DNA of 64,000 nucleotides from Planctomicrobium piriforme (GCA_945860955.1 CAMATH010000031.1:1-64000), one strand, 5' to 3'. Positions 18,240 through 30,546 are shown, counted from the stretch's first letter. Notes: a model not told the origin generated them from the sequence alone. Translations and numbers: made by a program.

Positions 18240-18959
18240 ATGTCGGGTTTGATCCCCGCGACCCGGACGAGTGTTCGGTGCGGTCTGCTGGCGTCATTGA
18301 TGGTCCTGTTCTCAGCCGTTGGCACGATGGGTGTGCGGGCTGAGGACGCTCCCAAAGCGGAGGCGGCTCCTGCGGAGCACGCCGCGCCGGTTGCTGATCA
18401 TCCGGCGGCTGACCATCCCGCAGACGGGCATGCCGAAGCGGGTCATCCCGCCGAGGGCCCGATGACCGCCAAGCAGGAGGAAATGTTCCTCGCGCTCTGG
18501 AGTCTGATCACATTCGCGGTCTTCCTGTTGGTGCTGAAGAAGTTCGCCTGGAAGCCGTTGATAGAAGGACTCGACAAGCGTGAAGGCAAAGTTTTTGGTG
18601 CCCTGTCGGAAGCCGAGGCGGCCCGCGGCAAGGCCCAGAAGTTGCTCGAAGAACATCAGAACAAGATCGATCGCGTGCAGGACCAGGTTCGCGAGATCCT
18701 GGCCGAGGCCCGCCGCGACGCCGAGACGACCAAGAACGACATCATCGCAACCGCCCAAGGTGAAGCGGAAGCGAATCGCAAGCGTGCGATTGTCGAAATT
18801 GAAAGGGCTCGCGATCAGGCGCTCGACGAATTGTTCGACCACATGTCGAAATCGGTCGATCTGGCGACTCAGCAGGTGGTAGGACGCTCACTGACCGGTG
18901 CGGACCATGACCGTCTGATTCGCGAATCGCTTCAAGAGTTCGCCAGCCGGCGTAATTGA
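18240..18959 (+). CDS. atpF: ATP synthase Fo subunit b, with leader and His-rich linker
   Basis: 239 residues from the ATG at 18240, which follows GGAAAGGGA. It forms the peripheral stalk that holds F1 to Fo. Residues 12-34 are a signal-peptide-like hydrophobic stretch, 35-75 an Ala/Pro/His-rich linker, 80-100 the real membrane anchor (MFLALWSLITFAVFLLVL), and 105-239 the long charged coiled coil typical of subunit b. Standard subunit b is about 155-180 residues and starts directly at the membrane anchor. No separate b' gene is present. Confidence 0.95.
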   Translation: MSGLIPATRTSVRCGLLASLMVLFSAVGTMGVRAEDAPKAEAAPAEHAAPVADHPAADHPADGHAEAGHPAEGPMTAKQEEMFLALWSLITFAVFLLVLKKFAWKPLIEGLDKREGKVFGALSEAEAARGKAQKLLEEHQNKIDRVQDQVREILAEARRDAETTKNDIIATAQGEAEANRKRAIVEIERARDQALDELFDHMSKSVDLATQQVVGRSLTGADHDRLIRESLQEFASRRN

Positions 18960-19036
18960 CCTGCCGGCGCGGTTGACATTGGCAATCGAGTTGCTGGAAG
19001 TAGTCCTTACATCGTTTTCCCGGGTTCCGTGAAGTC

Positions 19037-19681
19037 ATGGCCGAAGCACAGCAGGTGCAGACACGAATTCCCAGCGTGATGGAGGATCCCCAGGCGGGAT
19101 CCATCGCGCGGGTCTACGCCGACGCGCTGCTTGACGCGGTTCCGACCGAAAAGCAGCCGGGGGTGATTGAAGAGCTGGACTCGTTCGTTCACGACGTTCT
19201 GCCGAAGTTTCCCGAGTTTCAAAGGCTGCTTGGTTCAGCCATTGTCGGTCGGGACGAGAAATTGCGGTTGATCCAGAACGTGGTCGCCCCCCGGGCTTCC
19301 GAAACGTTCACGAGTTTTATGAAGGTTCTGGCCCGCCACGATCGGTTGGACCTGTTGCCGAACATCTGTCGGCATGTCGGGTTGCAGCACGAGATTCGAG
19401 GGGGGCGGCGACGGGTGCAGGTCACCACCGCTCAAGCGGTGTCTGAGGAGACCCAGCGCGCGATCGAACAGAGCCTGGCGCAGAGTCTGCCGTTCACGCC
19501 GATCGTTGAAATGGCGGTCGACGCGGCGCTCGTTGGCGGGATGCGCATTCGTGTGGGAGATACAGTCTACGACGGTTCATTGCGGGCGCGGTTGAAGCAA
19601 CTGCAGCAACGCGTTCAGCAGAGGAGCACTCATGAGATTCAGAGCGGACGAGATCGCTTCAGTCATCCAGAAAGAGATTGA
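19037..19681 (+). CDS. atpH: ATP synthase F1 subunit delta
   Basis: 214 residues; the OSCP/delta subunit that links the peripheral stalk to the alpha/beta crown. Family features are the N-terminal helical domain ([13 protein letters not shown] ... LDSFVHDVL) and the C-terminal [33 protein letters not shown] motif region. Its last 50 nt overlap the start of atpA in another frame, so the final 16 residues are encoded within atpA. This is a long overlap for this gene pair and suggests tight translational coupling. Confidence 0.95.
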   Translation: MAEAQQVQTRIPSVMEDPQAGSIARVYADALLDAVPTEKQPGVIEELDSFVHDVLPKFPEFQRLLGSAIVGRDEKLRLIQNVVAPRASETFTSFMKVLARHDRLDLLPNICRHVGLQHEIRGGRRRVQVTTAQAVSEETQRAIEQSLAQSLPFTPIVEMAVDAALVGGMRIRVGDTVYDGSLRARLKQLQQRVQQRSTHEIQSGRDRFSHPERD

Positions 19682-21155
19682 GGACTTTCACGGCCAGATC
19701 GAGACCAGCGAAGTCGGTCGCGTCCTGGAGGTTGGCGACGGTATCGCCCGCGTCTATGGCCTCGCCGGCGCGATGTCTGGCGAGATGGTTGAGTTCCCCA
19801 ATGGCACCCGCGGCCAGGTCTTCAATCTCGAAGAAAACTCCGTCGGTGTGATCATTCTGGGCGATTACCTGAAAATCGCCGAGGGGGATGAGGTACGCAC
19901 CACGGGCCAACTGCTGTCGGTTCCGGTGGGCGAAGCGCTGATTGGCCGCGTGGTCGATCCACTGGGAAATCCGCTCGACGGCAAGGGGCCGGTGATTTCG
20001 TCACAGACCCGTCCGCTCGAGATGATCGCCCCAGGAATTGCCGGCCGCCAGCCGGTGACCGAGCCGTTGCAGACCGGCATCAAGGCGATTGACGCCATGA
20101 CCCCGGTCGGTCGTGGTCAGCGCGAGTTGATCATTGGTGACCGCAAGACGGGCAAGACGGCGATCTGTCTCGACACGATCATTAACCAAAAGGGCCAGGA
20201 CGTCATTTGCGTCTATGTCGCCTGCGGTCAGCGATCGACGTCGGTGGCCAGCGTGGTCGAGGCTCTGCGAGCCAACGGCGCGATGGACTACACTGTGGTG
20301 GTGAGCGCCCCGGCCAGTGCCCCCGCCCCGCTGCAATACATCGCTCCTTACGCCGGCGCTGCGATTTGCGAACACTTCATGTACCAGGGGAAACACACCC
20401 TGGTCGTGTACGATGACCTGTCGAAGCAGGCGACCGCGTATCGTCAGTTGTCGCTGTTGATGCGGCGGCCTCCTGGCCGCGAGGCGTATCCTGGTGACGT
20501 GTTCTACTGCCACAGCCGACTGTTGGAACGGTCGGTGAAGTTGAGCGACGAACTCGGCGGCGGTTCGATGACGGCCCTCCCCGTGATCGAAACCCTGCAA
20601 GGGGACGTGTCGGCCTACATTCCGACGAACGTGATTTCGATCACCGACGGTCAGATTTACCTCGAGCCGGACTTGTTTTTTGCGGGGGTTCGCCCTGCGG
20701 TCAACGTCGGTATCTCGGTGTCGCGCGTCGGTGGCAACGCTCAGACGAAGGCGATGAAGAACAAGAAGGTCGCCGGCGGTTTGCGACTCGACTTGGCTTC
20801 GTTCCGCGAACTCGAAGCGTTCGCCCAGTTGGGAACGGAACTCGACAAGGAAACCCAGGGTCGGCTTGATCGTGGTTACCGCATGGTCGAGCTACTGAAG
20901 CAGCCTCAGTTCCAGCCGTTGCACTTCGCCGACCAGGTGATCAGCATTTTCGCCGGCACACAAGGCTACTTTGACGCCGTGCCGGTGAACAAGGTGCTGG
21001 ACGCCGAGAAGGATCTGATTCGCTTCCTGCGGGAAGAGAAGTCGGAAGTCCGCAAGGCGATTGTCGATACCAAGGCGATTTCCGACGACACCGAAAAGAT
21101 TCTGCGAAGCGCATTGGAAGAGTGGAAGAAGCGTTACGCTGACGCCACCAAGTAG
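19632..21155 (+). CDS. atpA: ATP synthase F1 subunit alpha
   Basis: 507 residues, the standard length. The ATG at 19632 follows GAGGAG (19621-19626) by 5 nt, which fixes the start despite the overlap with atpH. Walker A is GDRKTGKT at 169-176. The signature region [14 protein letters not shown] carries the Arg finger that reaches into the catalytic site. It forms the alpha3beta3 hexamer with AtpD. Gene order and spacing fit a single operon. Confidence 0.98.
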   Translation: MRFRADEIASVIQKEIEDFHGQIETSEVGRVLEVGDGIARVYGLAGAMSGEMVEFPNGTRGQVFNLEENSVGVIILGDYLKIAEGDEVRTTGQLLSVPVGEALIGRVVDPLGNPLDGKGPVISSQTRPLEMIAPGIAGRQPVTEPLQTGIKAIDAMTPVGRGQRELIIGDRKTGKTAICLDTIINQKGQDVICVYVACGQRSTSVASVVEALRANGAMDYTVVVSAPASAPAPLQYIAPYAGAAICEHFMYQGKHTLVVYDDLSKQATAYRQLSLLMRRPPGREAYPGDVFYCHSRLLERSVKLSDELGGGSMTALPVIETLQGDVSAYIPTNVISITDGQIYLEPDLFFAGVRPAVNVGISVSRVGGNAQTKAMKNKKVAGGLRLDLASFRELEAFAQLGTELDKETQGRLDRGYRMVELLKQPQFQPLHFADQVISIFAGTQGYFDAVPVNKVLDAEKDLIRFLREEKSEVRKAIVDTKAISDDTEKILRSALEEWKKRYADATK

Positions 21156-21242
21156 TCCCGTCGGTGTCCCTCGTCCTCTGAGTCGTTCGTCCTTTTTGTC
21201 ACTCGTCTTTCCGCAACCCACTGAAGCCCCCCTGGCACCGCC

Positions 21243-23673
<2,431 letters not shown>

Positions 23674-23764
23674 TGCCGGCTGTGCCGACCAGTCCCTGGT
23701 GAGAACCACACCGGGGACAGATTTCAGAACTTCGACCCGTAATCCCTGACCCCACATTCGTCCC

Positions 23765-24172
23765 ATGGCCGCCTCGAAAAATCTGCAGATTGTGCTGGTC
23801 ACCCCCGAGACCACGCTGCTGAACGAACCGGTCGACTCGATTCGGTTGCCGATGTTCGACGGCCAGTTGGGGATCTATCCGATGCGATCCCCCGCCGTGG
23901 GTCGGCTCGGCGCGGGAGAATTGCGATTGGTCCAGGGGGGGACGACCCGCAGTTATTACATTGATGGCGGCTTTGTGCAGGTGAAGGGACCGGTGGTATC
24001 GGTTCTGACGAATCGGGCGGTGACGGCTGAGTCGCTCAGCACGAAAGCGGTTGAAGACGAGTTGCAGGCGGCGAAGGTCCGAGTGGCAAAGACCGACGAC
24101 GAATTCGCCGCTAAGGCGGCGGAGCTGGCTAAGGCACGCAAACGGCTCGCGCTGGCGAAACGCGGGAAGTAG
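23765..24172 (+). CDS. atpC: ATP synthase F1 subunit epsilon
   Basis: 135 residues. The N-terminal beta-sandwich has the usual start (QIVLVTPETTLLNEPVDSIRLPMFDGQLGIYP) and YYIDGGFVQV. The C-terminal part is a Lys/Ala-rich helical hairpin that in other species can inhibit ATP hydrolysis. It closes the operon. No strong terminator hairpin follows. Confidence 0.96.
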   Translation: MAASKNLQIVLVTPETTLLNEPVDSIRLPMFDGQLGIYPMRSPAVGRLGAGELRLVQGGTTRSYYIDGGFVQVKGPVVSVLTNRAVTAESLSTKAVEDELQAAKVRVAKTDDEFAAKAAELAKARKRLALAKRGK

Positions 24173-24342
24173 TATTGCGTGGCGGGGGTGTTGATCCACG
24201 TTTTCCGTGCGTCGAGCGGTTGTCCGTCCTGGGGTCATATTCGCTTTCAGGGGCTGACGTGTTGCTCAGCACTTGGCACTGGATAATTGGTCGGTTCGCG
24301 GTTGCAGGGCTTTTTTTCGGATCAAGTCCCCGAAAATTGCCA

Positions 24343-24371
24343 TTGGCGAACTTTTCGAGTCGCTCTATACT
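24343..24371 (+). promoter_or_regulatory. Candidate sigma70-type promoter for the RmlD-like gene
   Basis: TTGGCG at 24343-24348 and TATACT at 24366-24371 are exactly 17 nt apart, about 140 nt before the GTG start at 24510. It lies in the 337-bp gap after atpC, in which I see nothing else I can name. Motif match only. Confidence 0.55.
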
Positions 24372-24509
24372 TCGCCTCCTTCGCCGGTCGGCAGATCAAA
24401 GCTGTTGATGGGTGCGAGGAACAGACCCGTTCGGACGAAATGGAATTCGACCGCGTTGCGTCAGGCGTAACGGCCTGTGCGCGGCGCGCCAAAGCAGGGA
24501 GGTTTCCGC

Positions 24510-25454
24510 GTGGACAAGTTGCTGATCGCCGGGGTGGATACAGTCGTGGGTGCGAACCTGGCAGCATGGCTGGGCGGGCGCTATCAGGTCGCCGGGCTGA
24601 GTTGGGAATCGTCCCTTTCCATTGAGGGTTGCGAAATCGAGTTGTGCCGATCGAGTCGTGACAACCCCGCAGCATGGCTCTCGAATGGCCAGCCCGACTG
24701 GATCGTCTTTTGTGGTCCCGGGGCCGAATCAAGCTGGGACGAAGAGTCCTCGTTCTCAACACGTTCCGACTGGCAGGAAATCGCCGCCACTTGGGCTCGG
24801 GCCGCCAAAGAATGGAACGCCGAGTTCACCTTGGTTTCCTCTGACGCGGTCTTCACCGGCCCCTGGATGTTCCATCGGGAAACCGGCAGTTGCTTCTGCG
24901 ACACCCCGACCGCTAGGTTGTTGCGGAACATCGAACAGTCAGTGATTGAAGCCAATCCTCAGGCGTTGATCGTTCGAACCAATGCATTCGGCTGGTCTCC
25001 CGTCGAACATCGCCCCGGCTTGGCCGAGCGGATTGTTGAGACTTTGGCGAATGGCCAGGAATTGCGACTCGATTGTCTCCGCCATGCGACGCCGATTCTG
25101 GCAACCGATCTGGCGGACGTTTTGGATGAAGCCCGGCAGCAGAAGCTGGCCGGGATTTATCATGTTGGTGGGGGCGAGCGGATCAATCCGTTCCGGTTCG
25201 CCTGCCTGCTCGCCGACCAGTTCGGCTTGTCGCTCTCGGGGCTGGAAGCGTGTGATACGACTTTGGGTGAGCGTCGCGAATACGGTGCGGGCGAAACATC
25301 GCTGCAAAGTCGACGGATCCGCAAGACGCTGGATGTCGCGCTCCCCTTGATTCGCGAAGGAATCGCCCGGCTGCACGAACAGCACGTCAGTGGTTATCGC
25401 GATCGTTTTTCGGTCGAGACCTCGTCACTGATGGAAACGTCGCGAGCCGCGTGA
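24510..25454 (+). CDS. RmlD-like NAD(P)-dependent sugar-nucleotide reductase/epimerase
   Basis: 314 residues from a GTG at 24510, set by GGGAGG (24497-24502) 7 nt upstream. The N-terminus is a Rossmann start (KLLIAGVDTVVGANLAAWL). The body follows dTDP-4-dehydrorhamnose reductase (RmlD) proteins: TLVSSDAVFTG, a region LLRNIEQSVIEANPQALIVRTNAFGW, then TPILATDLADVLDEARQQKLAGIYHVGGGERIN. The usual catalytic YxxxK is not intact (the region reads TPTARLLRN), so it may have lost or changed activity. No other rhamnose genes are near, so a role in dTDP-rhamnose synthesis is doubtful. Confidence 0.8.
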   Translation: MDKLLIAGVDTVVGANLAAWLGGRYQVAGLSWESSLSIEGCEIELCRSSRDNPAAWLSNGQPDWIVFCGPGAESSWDEESSFSTRSDWQEIAATWARAAKEWNAEFTLVSSDAVFTGPWMFHRETGSCFCDTPTARLLRNIEQSVIEANPQALIVRTNAFGWSPVEHRPGLAERIVETLANGQELRLDCLRHATPILATDLADVLDEARQQKLAGIYHVGGGERINPFRFACLLADQFGLSLSGLEACDTTLGERREYGAGETSLQSRRIRKTLDVALPLIREGIARLHEQHVSGYRDRFSVETSSLMETSRAA

Positions 25455-25508
25455 CGTATCTGATGCTGGCTCTGGATTCACACGACGCGTTCTCTCGACT
25501 CATCGAGA

Positions 25509-26615
25509 TCAGCGGTCGGTGATCTCGGCCAACTCGACGACGCGATGCTCTTTAGCTGCCAGAAAGGCCGCCTCGACCAGCGCGATTGTCTGAAGGTTGT
25601 CCTCCCCCGCCAGGCTCGGCTCGGTTCCGTGTTTTAGGGCGAGCAGCAATTCCCCCATCGTCCCTTTGAACGCCTCGGGAAACCACGCTTCGGACCAGCG
25701 GGGTTGGAACCAGTAATCCCCCCGGTGCCGGGTAGTGAAGTCGAGCGTGCTGGGCGTGTGCGCAGGAAACCTGGGCCAGCCGATGGTCCCCCGCGCTAAC
25801 CCGTCGGTCCCCTCAACGCGCCAGCGGATGCCAATGTCTCCCTGACTTCCTTCGCGAACAGGACCCGTCCAGACGTCATCCCAGCCGCTGGCTCGGCAAC
25901 CGTCGGGAAACTCGAGGATATAGAGATTGATGCCATCGGTATGTGGAAATTTCGTGCGCGGATCGCGCCCAGTGCTGGCCATCACCCGCACCGGATCTCC
26001 CAGCCAATACCGAAAGCAGTCGAGATGATGGATCGACATGATAAATGTCGAGAGTGAATGCAGGTCGCGACTCCAGGGCATCCAGTGGGGAATCGCCCGC
26101 ATATCGATCGTCGCCAGCACCGGCTCACCCAGCCAACCTCTTCGCAATATGTCTTTGCAGCAGCGAACCGACTGGTCGTGCCGCATGTTTTGGTTCACCG
26201 CCAGGGTGATCCCGGCGTCACGACAGACGGTCACCAGCTCGCGAGCTTCGCGGAAGCTCATCGCGAGCGGCTTCTGGGCGAGAATTCCTTTGACATGCCG
26301 ACCCCGGCGGGCGATTTCCCGAATGATCGCCGGCTGATGTTGCGGGGGGACGCCGATATCAACCACTTGGACATCACTGTCAGAGAGCAGGTCGGCCAGA
26401 TCGCGATAGACCGTGGGAATCCCCCGGAGTTCGGCGACATCGGCCGCCCGGTCGGGAGTCCGCGACGTGATTCCCACGACACGGAATCCCGCCTGGGCAT
26501 ACGCGACAAGGTGACAATCTCGCACGATGAACCCGGCCCCGACAACACCAATCCCAAACTCCTCCAATCCCGGCTCGAGGGTCAATTGATGATCGAGATC
26601 GAGGTCGATGTGCAT
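25509..26615 (-). CDS. Gfo/Idh/MocA family oxidoreductase
   Basis: 368 residues, typical length. The Rossmann domain begins IGVVGAGFIVRDCHLVAY, and the conserved catalytic Lys lies in AQKPLA (the family's EKP motif, with Gln in place of Glu). The C-terminal domain has the family's HHLDCFRYWLGDPVRV segment. These enzymes oxidise sugars, inositols or sugar acids with NAD(P). No signal peptide is visible, so it should be cytoplasmic. It is convergent with the RmlD-like gene and probably has its own promoter in the gap at 26616-26758. Confidence 0.93.
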   Translation of the reverse strand: MHIDLDLDHQLTLEPGLEEFGIGVVGAGFIVRDCHLVAYAQAGFRVVGITSRTPDRAADVAELRGIPTVYRDLADLLSDSDVQVVDIGVPPQHQPAIIREIARRGRHVKGILAQKPLAMSFREARELVTVCRDAGITLAVNQNMRHDQSVRCCKDILRRGWLGEPVLATIDMRAIPHWMPWSRDLHSLSTFIMSIHHLDCFRYWLGDPVRVMASTGRDPRTKFPHTDGINLYILEFPDGCRASGWDDVWTGPVREGSQGDIGIRWRVEGTDGLARGTIGWPRFPAHTPSTLDFTTRHRGDYWFQPRWSEAWFPEAFKGTMGELLLALKHGTEPSLAGEDNLQTIALVEAAFLAAKEHRVVELAEITDR

Positions 26616-26758
26616 GGGGTTTAGCCGTAACTGAGAGGCCGCGTTTCTGTCGCGAACAGTGACGAAATGGTGAGATGGTTAGATTGTGAAAACCCTGCGT
26701 CGAAATCGCAACCGGACACTTTCCCCGCGCCGAGCCAATAGTAATTCCGTTTGTCACT

Positions 26759-27904
26759 TCACGGCGTCTTCGATTTCGTCACGCCCCAGACCTGCACGGT
26801 CGTGAATCGAAATGGAGGGTCGCGTCCGACAGCCAGCAGCCGCTTGCCGTCGGGACTCACGCTGAACGACAGGATGTTCTTGGGAGCGTCCATTTCGTGG
26901 ACCAGAGACCAGTCGACAGGATTCCAGAACGCCACAATGCTGGGACCGACGGTCGCCAGCAATTCGCCATTCGCGATCCACCGCGCCCCGGTCGGATTCT
27001 GTTCTTCCATCTCTTTCTGCACGATCGACTCTCCCGTCGTCGCGTTCCAGATCGAGAGTTTTCCCCCTTGATGGATCGTCAGCAGTCGTTCCGATTTGGG
27101 ATCGAACAGACACCCCAGAATGTTGCTGTTGTTCGCCTGAGCGATTTCACACTTCTGGTCACCCGTTTCAACATCCCAGACACGAATCGAACCCCGCGGC
27201 GGCGCGACCGCCAGCAGTTTTCCGTCGGGACTGAAGACCGGCTGAATGATGTACCGCTCTTTCAGAACTTCAATCGTGCGAATTGTCTCCCCCGTTTCGG
27301 CCGGACACAGCCGAATCGAACCGCTCTGTCCGCCGATCGCGATCACCTTGCCATCGGGCCGAAACGACATCGTCGGATTCCGACCGACATCGTCAATGAA
27401 ATAGCCCTCGCCCGATTCCGTGTTCAGGACTTCGATTTTGCCCTCCTGGGTCACCCAGGCGACCTGCGGCGATTTGGGGTTGAAGGAGAAACCAGTGATG
27501 GTTCGCCCCTGTCCCGTGGTATGCAACACCTCAAACGTCTCTCCGTCACGAATCTCAACCCCTTCGCCCGCCTTCCCCCGGTTGAGAACAATGCAGACGA
27601 CTTCTTTGCTGTCGGGGCGCCAGACCACATTCGAGACATCCATCGGCTCTGAATGAATCTCGTCGAGTTTCAGGACGTTGGCTTTCCCAATCGGTTCCAG
27701 CTCGAGTCGCCGCCGCGGTACGACGGCGACCTCCTCTTCTTCGGCTTTTGACTCCTCCGTCTGCGGTGCCGCTGGTCTCGGCTCGGCACCAGTCGCCATG
27801 CGGTCCGAGAAGAATCCCAGTGCCGTCAGCAGCAGGAGCGCCGCCAGGTGGGCGCGAAGAACCGGCAGCGGGTTCTGGGATGGAAAGGAAGCGAACGGCG
27901 ACAT
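26759..27904 (-). CDS. Exported or anchored WD40-repeat protein
   Basis: 381 residues from the ATG at 27904, fixed by GAGGAG about 6 nt upstream; a frame start 33 codons earlier is not needed. Residues 14-34 are hydrophobic (a signal peptide or anchor), followed by a Glu-rich linker. The rest is a seven-bladed propeller of WD40 type, with blades such as GSIRVWDVETGD, GKLSIWNATTGES and TTVQVWGV. It most likely acts as a protein-binding scaffold in the periplasm. It is divergent from the enolase-superfamily gene, with the two starts 152 nt apart. Confidence 0.88.
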   Translation of the reverse strand: MSPFASFPSQNPLPVLRAHLAALLLLTALGFFSDRMATGAEPRPAAPQTEESKAEEEEVAVVPRRRLELEPIGKANVLKLDEIHSEPMDVSNVVWRPDSKEVVCIVLNRGKAGEGVEIRDGETFEVLHTTGQGRTITGFSFNPKSPQVAWVTQEGKIEVLNTESGEGYFIDDVGRNPTMSFRPDGKVIAIGGQSGSIRLCPAETGETIRTIEVLKERYIIQPVFSPDGKLLAVAPPRGSIRVWDVETGDQKCEIAQANNSNILGCLFDPKSERLLTIHQGGKLSIWNATTGESIVQKEMEEQNPTGARWIANGELLATVGPSIVAFWNPVDWSLVHEMDAPKNILSFSVSPDGKRLLAVGRDPPFRFTTVQVWGVTKSKTP

Positions 27905-28056
27905 CGACGACTCCTCAAAGGGGCTGACGGGATTATAGCCCGAACCTCGGCAAATTGAGACATCGACCTGACCCGTCGTCCGCCACTCGCTATGATTCGC
28001 CAACGCTCGCCCTCGTTGGTCAGATTACCCCTTCGTCATCAATCGGGAAGCCCGCC

Positions 28057-29328
28057 ATGCCACTCTCCGCTTTCGATCCGTCGGTCTCTTGCGAACGTCG
28101 CGGTTTCTTGAAGTCGTTGGGGGTGGCCGGCCTGGCAGGAGCGGCCACTGTCGCCGGGAACTCTGCGCTCGCCGCCGACGGACCGGTCGGGAAGCCCAGC
28201 TCGCTGACTATCACCAAAGTCGAAACGTTCGCGTTGTTGCACAAGCTGCCCCGCGCCATGGGGCCTTCGACTGCGGTGTCCGATCTCAAAGACACGCTAC
28301 TGATCAAGATCACCACCGACAGCGGCATCGTCGGCTGGGGAGAGACCGCCGATGTTGGGGGCACACGCGGCATCATCGAAGACCATCTGAAGCCGCTGCT
28401 CCTCGGAAAGAATCCGCTGGAACATCGCAAACTCTGGCGGTCCCTGTGGGGTGCCAATTTCGGCGATGGTCGGGCGGTCGCGGGGCTGGACCTGGCGCTG
28501 CATGACGTGCGCGGCAAGGCGCTGGGGCAGTCGGTCGCCGAGATGTACGGCGGACGATTGCGCGACACGGTTCCTGTTTACGCAGCGGCAATGAACTACC
28601 AAATCGGTCTCGAACCCGAAAAACAGTTTCCGGAAGAAGCGTCGAGTCTGGTCAAGCGAGGTTTCCGCGCACTGAAAGCCCGCACCGGCCGACTCGATCA
28701 CAAGCGGGATCTGGCGATCCTGGCGAAAGTGAGAGAAACCGTCGGGCCGAGCATCCGATTGTTGACCGATGGCAACGGGGCGTTCACGTTGCCGCAGGCG
28801 GTACGTTTTGGAAAGGAACTCGAAAAGCTCGATTTCTATTTTTTCGAAGAACCGTTGCCACAGGGATTGAACTATGCCGGCTATGACGAACTGACCAAAT
28901 CGCTGGATATCGCGATTGCCGGGGGCGAGGTTCTCGATTCGCGCGCGAGTGCCCGCGAACACATCGTTAAGCGGTCGTTCGACCTCATTCAGCCCGACCC
29001 GACCTTGTGTGGCGGAATCGCCGAGGTGCTGTTCATCGCCGAGATGGCCCGCCTGTTCAGCATTCAATGTCTGCCACACTGTTACGCCGGCGCGATCGCC
29101 GACGCGGCGACATTGCAGGTGCTCTCGTTGCTGCCCCCGTACACGTTTGGCTTCAGCAGCGACGAACCGATGCTGGAATACGATGTCGGTGAGAATCCGT
29201 TCCGGGACGAAGTAGTTCCGCAGACGTTCCAGCTTGAAGATGGTCGGTTCCGCGTTCCGACCGGCCCCGGATTGGGCATTGAAGTCGACGAAGCCGCCGT
29301 GAAAAAGTACGCGACCAAACCCCGGTGA
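28057..29328 (+). CDS. Tat-exported mandelate racemase/muconate-lactonizing family enzyme
   Basis: 423 residues from the ATG at 28057 (GGGAAG just upstream). A twin-arginine signal (CERRGFLKSLGVAGLAG) precedes an enolase-superfamily enzyme. Visible active-site residues are K208 in the K-x-R/K motif (KAR), metal ligands D239, E265 and E292, and H342 (LPHC) on the seventh strand. In known relatives such a set abstracts a proton next to a carboxylate, as in sugar-acid dehydratases and racemases. Export through Tat is unusual for the family. It is followed 42 nt later by a sugar-binding-like protein, so a role in polysaccharide breakdown is plausible. Confidence 0.92.
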   Translation: MPLSAFDPSVSCERRGFLKSLGVAGLAGAATVAGNSALAADGPVGKPSSLTITKVETFALLHKLPRAMGPSTAVSDLKDTLLIKITTDSGIVGWGETADVGGTRGIIEDHLKPLLLGKNPLEHRKLWRSLWGANFGDGRAVAGLDLALHDVRGKALGQSVAEMYGGRLRDTVPVYAAAMNYQIGLEPEKQFPEEASSLVKRGFRALKARTGRLDHKRDLAILAKVRETVGPSIRLLTDGNGAFTLPQAVRFGKELEKLDFYFFEEPLPQGLNYAGYDELTKSLDIAIAGGEVLDSRASAREHIVKRSFDLIQPDPTLCGGIAEVLFIAEMARLFSIQCLPHCYAGAIADAATLQVLSLLPPYTFGFSSDEPMLEYDVGENPFRDEVVPQTFQLEDGRFRVPTGPGLGIEVDEAAVKKYATKPR

Positions 29329-29370
29329 CCCACCGTCGCCTCGCGATCTCGCAACGACTATCCTGCTCTC

Positions 29371-30033
29371 ATGGCCGCCACGCTCGTTCCCCCCAGCTTT
29401 CTGTTCCGTTTCTCCCTGCCGGTGCGGCACGCGCCGCGAATTCCGGGAACGGATGACAAACTGCTGAATTTGTCGGAAGCGCATCGACTGCCCGATTTGG
29501 GACCAATTGAAGGCCGAACCGGGTTCGCCGATGTGCGACTGGGATGGAACGAACGGGGACTGGGAATCTCGGTGGAAGTGCGTGGCAAGAAGAAGGGGGT
29601 GATCGGGCGACAGCCGATCCCCTCGTCAGCAGATCGGCTGCGCTTATGGATCGACACCCGCAACACCCAGAACATTCACCGCGCGGGAAAATTCTGTCAC
29701 GAGTTTCACCTGTACCCGGCGGCCGGCCCGGGACCAAAAGGTGACCCGGTCGCCGAACTCCGGACGATCGACCGCGCTCGGGAGTCACCCAGCACCGCCA
29801 ACCTGTCTCTGGTTCGCACGCGGTTGGAAGCTTTGCCGGGCGGGTATCGGTTGGAAGCGTGGTTCCCCGCAGAAGTCCTCACCGGGTATTCGCCGGGAGA
29901 ACAGGCGAAGCTGGGGTTCTATTATCACTTCCGTGATACCGAATTGGGGGACCAGTTCCTGTCGATGGGGCGGGAATTCCCGTTTGACTACGACCCGAGT
30001 CTGTGGCAGACGCTGGAGCTGGGCGGCACGTAA
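29371..30033 (+). CDS. DOMON/CBM9-like domain protein
   Basis: 220 residues without signal peptide. The beta-rich sequence has features of the CBM9/DOMON-like fold used by bacterial proteins that bind sugars or haem: FADVRLGWNERGLGISVEV, SADRLRLWIDTRNTQNIHRAGKFCHEFHLYP, and YRLEAWFPAEVLTGY. Proteins of this look are common next to planctomycetal catabolic genes, but the fold call is by resemblance and the ligand is unknown. It directly follows the enolase-superfamily gene. Confidence 0.7.
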   Translation: MAATLVPPSFLFRFSLPVRHAPRIPGTDDKLLNLSEAHRLPDLGPIEGRTGFADVRLGWNERGLGISVEVRGKKKGVIGRQPIPSSADRLRLWIDTRNTQNIHRAGKFCHEFHLYPAAGPGPKGDPVAELRTIDRARESPSTANLSLVRTRLEALPGGYRLEAWFPAEVLTGYSPGEQAKLGFYYHFRDTELGDQFLSMGREFPFDYDPSLWQTLELGGT

Positions 30034-30083
30034 GATTCGCCCGCGCGTCAGCGCGGTCGGTGCCGATTCCCGTTCAATTCCCG

Positions 30084-30353
30084 TTACCGGGGGATCCGGG
30101 GTGGAGTGAAATCGGGTGGCTCTTCGGAAGCACCACCACCGCCTCGGCGGGGCCATTCCATTTCGACCGGAGCGACCGATTCGCGCGGCGCTTTTTCATT
30201 GGCACGCAACGGGAACACGAAGAAGTCTTCGTCGTCGCACGCCGCCAGCGCCGCCCGTTTTTCGGTGAAAACACCCACCAGCTCCCACGATCGGCAGCCG
30301 TCGGCTTCCGTAAGCATTCCGCACACCCAAAGCATCATGAGGGGGACTACCAT
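30084..30353 (-). CDS. Small hypothetical protein
   Basis: 89 residues from the ATG at 30353; a longer frame reaches back to 30686 over the next gene's 5' end and is unlikely. After a hydrophobic start (MVVPLMMLWVCGML) comes ELVGVFTEKRAALAACDDEDFFVFPLR. This resembles small planctomycetal proteins in which an ExAxxAC segment is followed by an aromatic-rich strand. The tail is Pro/Arg-rich. No ribosome-binding site is visible. Antisense noise is possible, so this is a tentative call. Confidence 0.4.
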   Translation of the reverse strand: MVVPLMMLWVCGMLTEADGCRSWELVGVFTEKRAALAACDDEDFFVFPLRANEKAPRESVAPVEMEWPRRGGGGASEEPPDFTPPRIPR

Positions 30354-30546
30354 CGTCAGAGGAGTGGGTTGGTTGCCGCCAGAGATGAGTGTAACGGGCG
30401 GTTGGGAACGGCGACAGTGAGGGGTCTGGACACCGGCGGAAGACTGCCATGCGCCGTTGCGATTTGGTACGGTTTGCCGATTGTCTCCGCCGCGGTTTCG
30501 CGACGGTTTCGCGTTTCGCCATCCTGTCATTCGGTACGAGACTCGT

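Noticed and set aside
28297-29484. Minus-strand frame of 395 codons
   Set aside because: Antisense to the enolase-superfamily gene, whose catalytic residues are intact.
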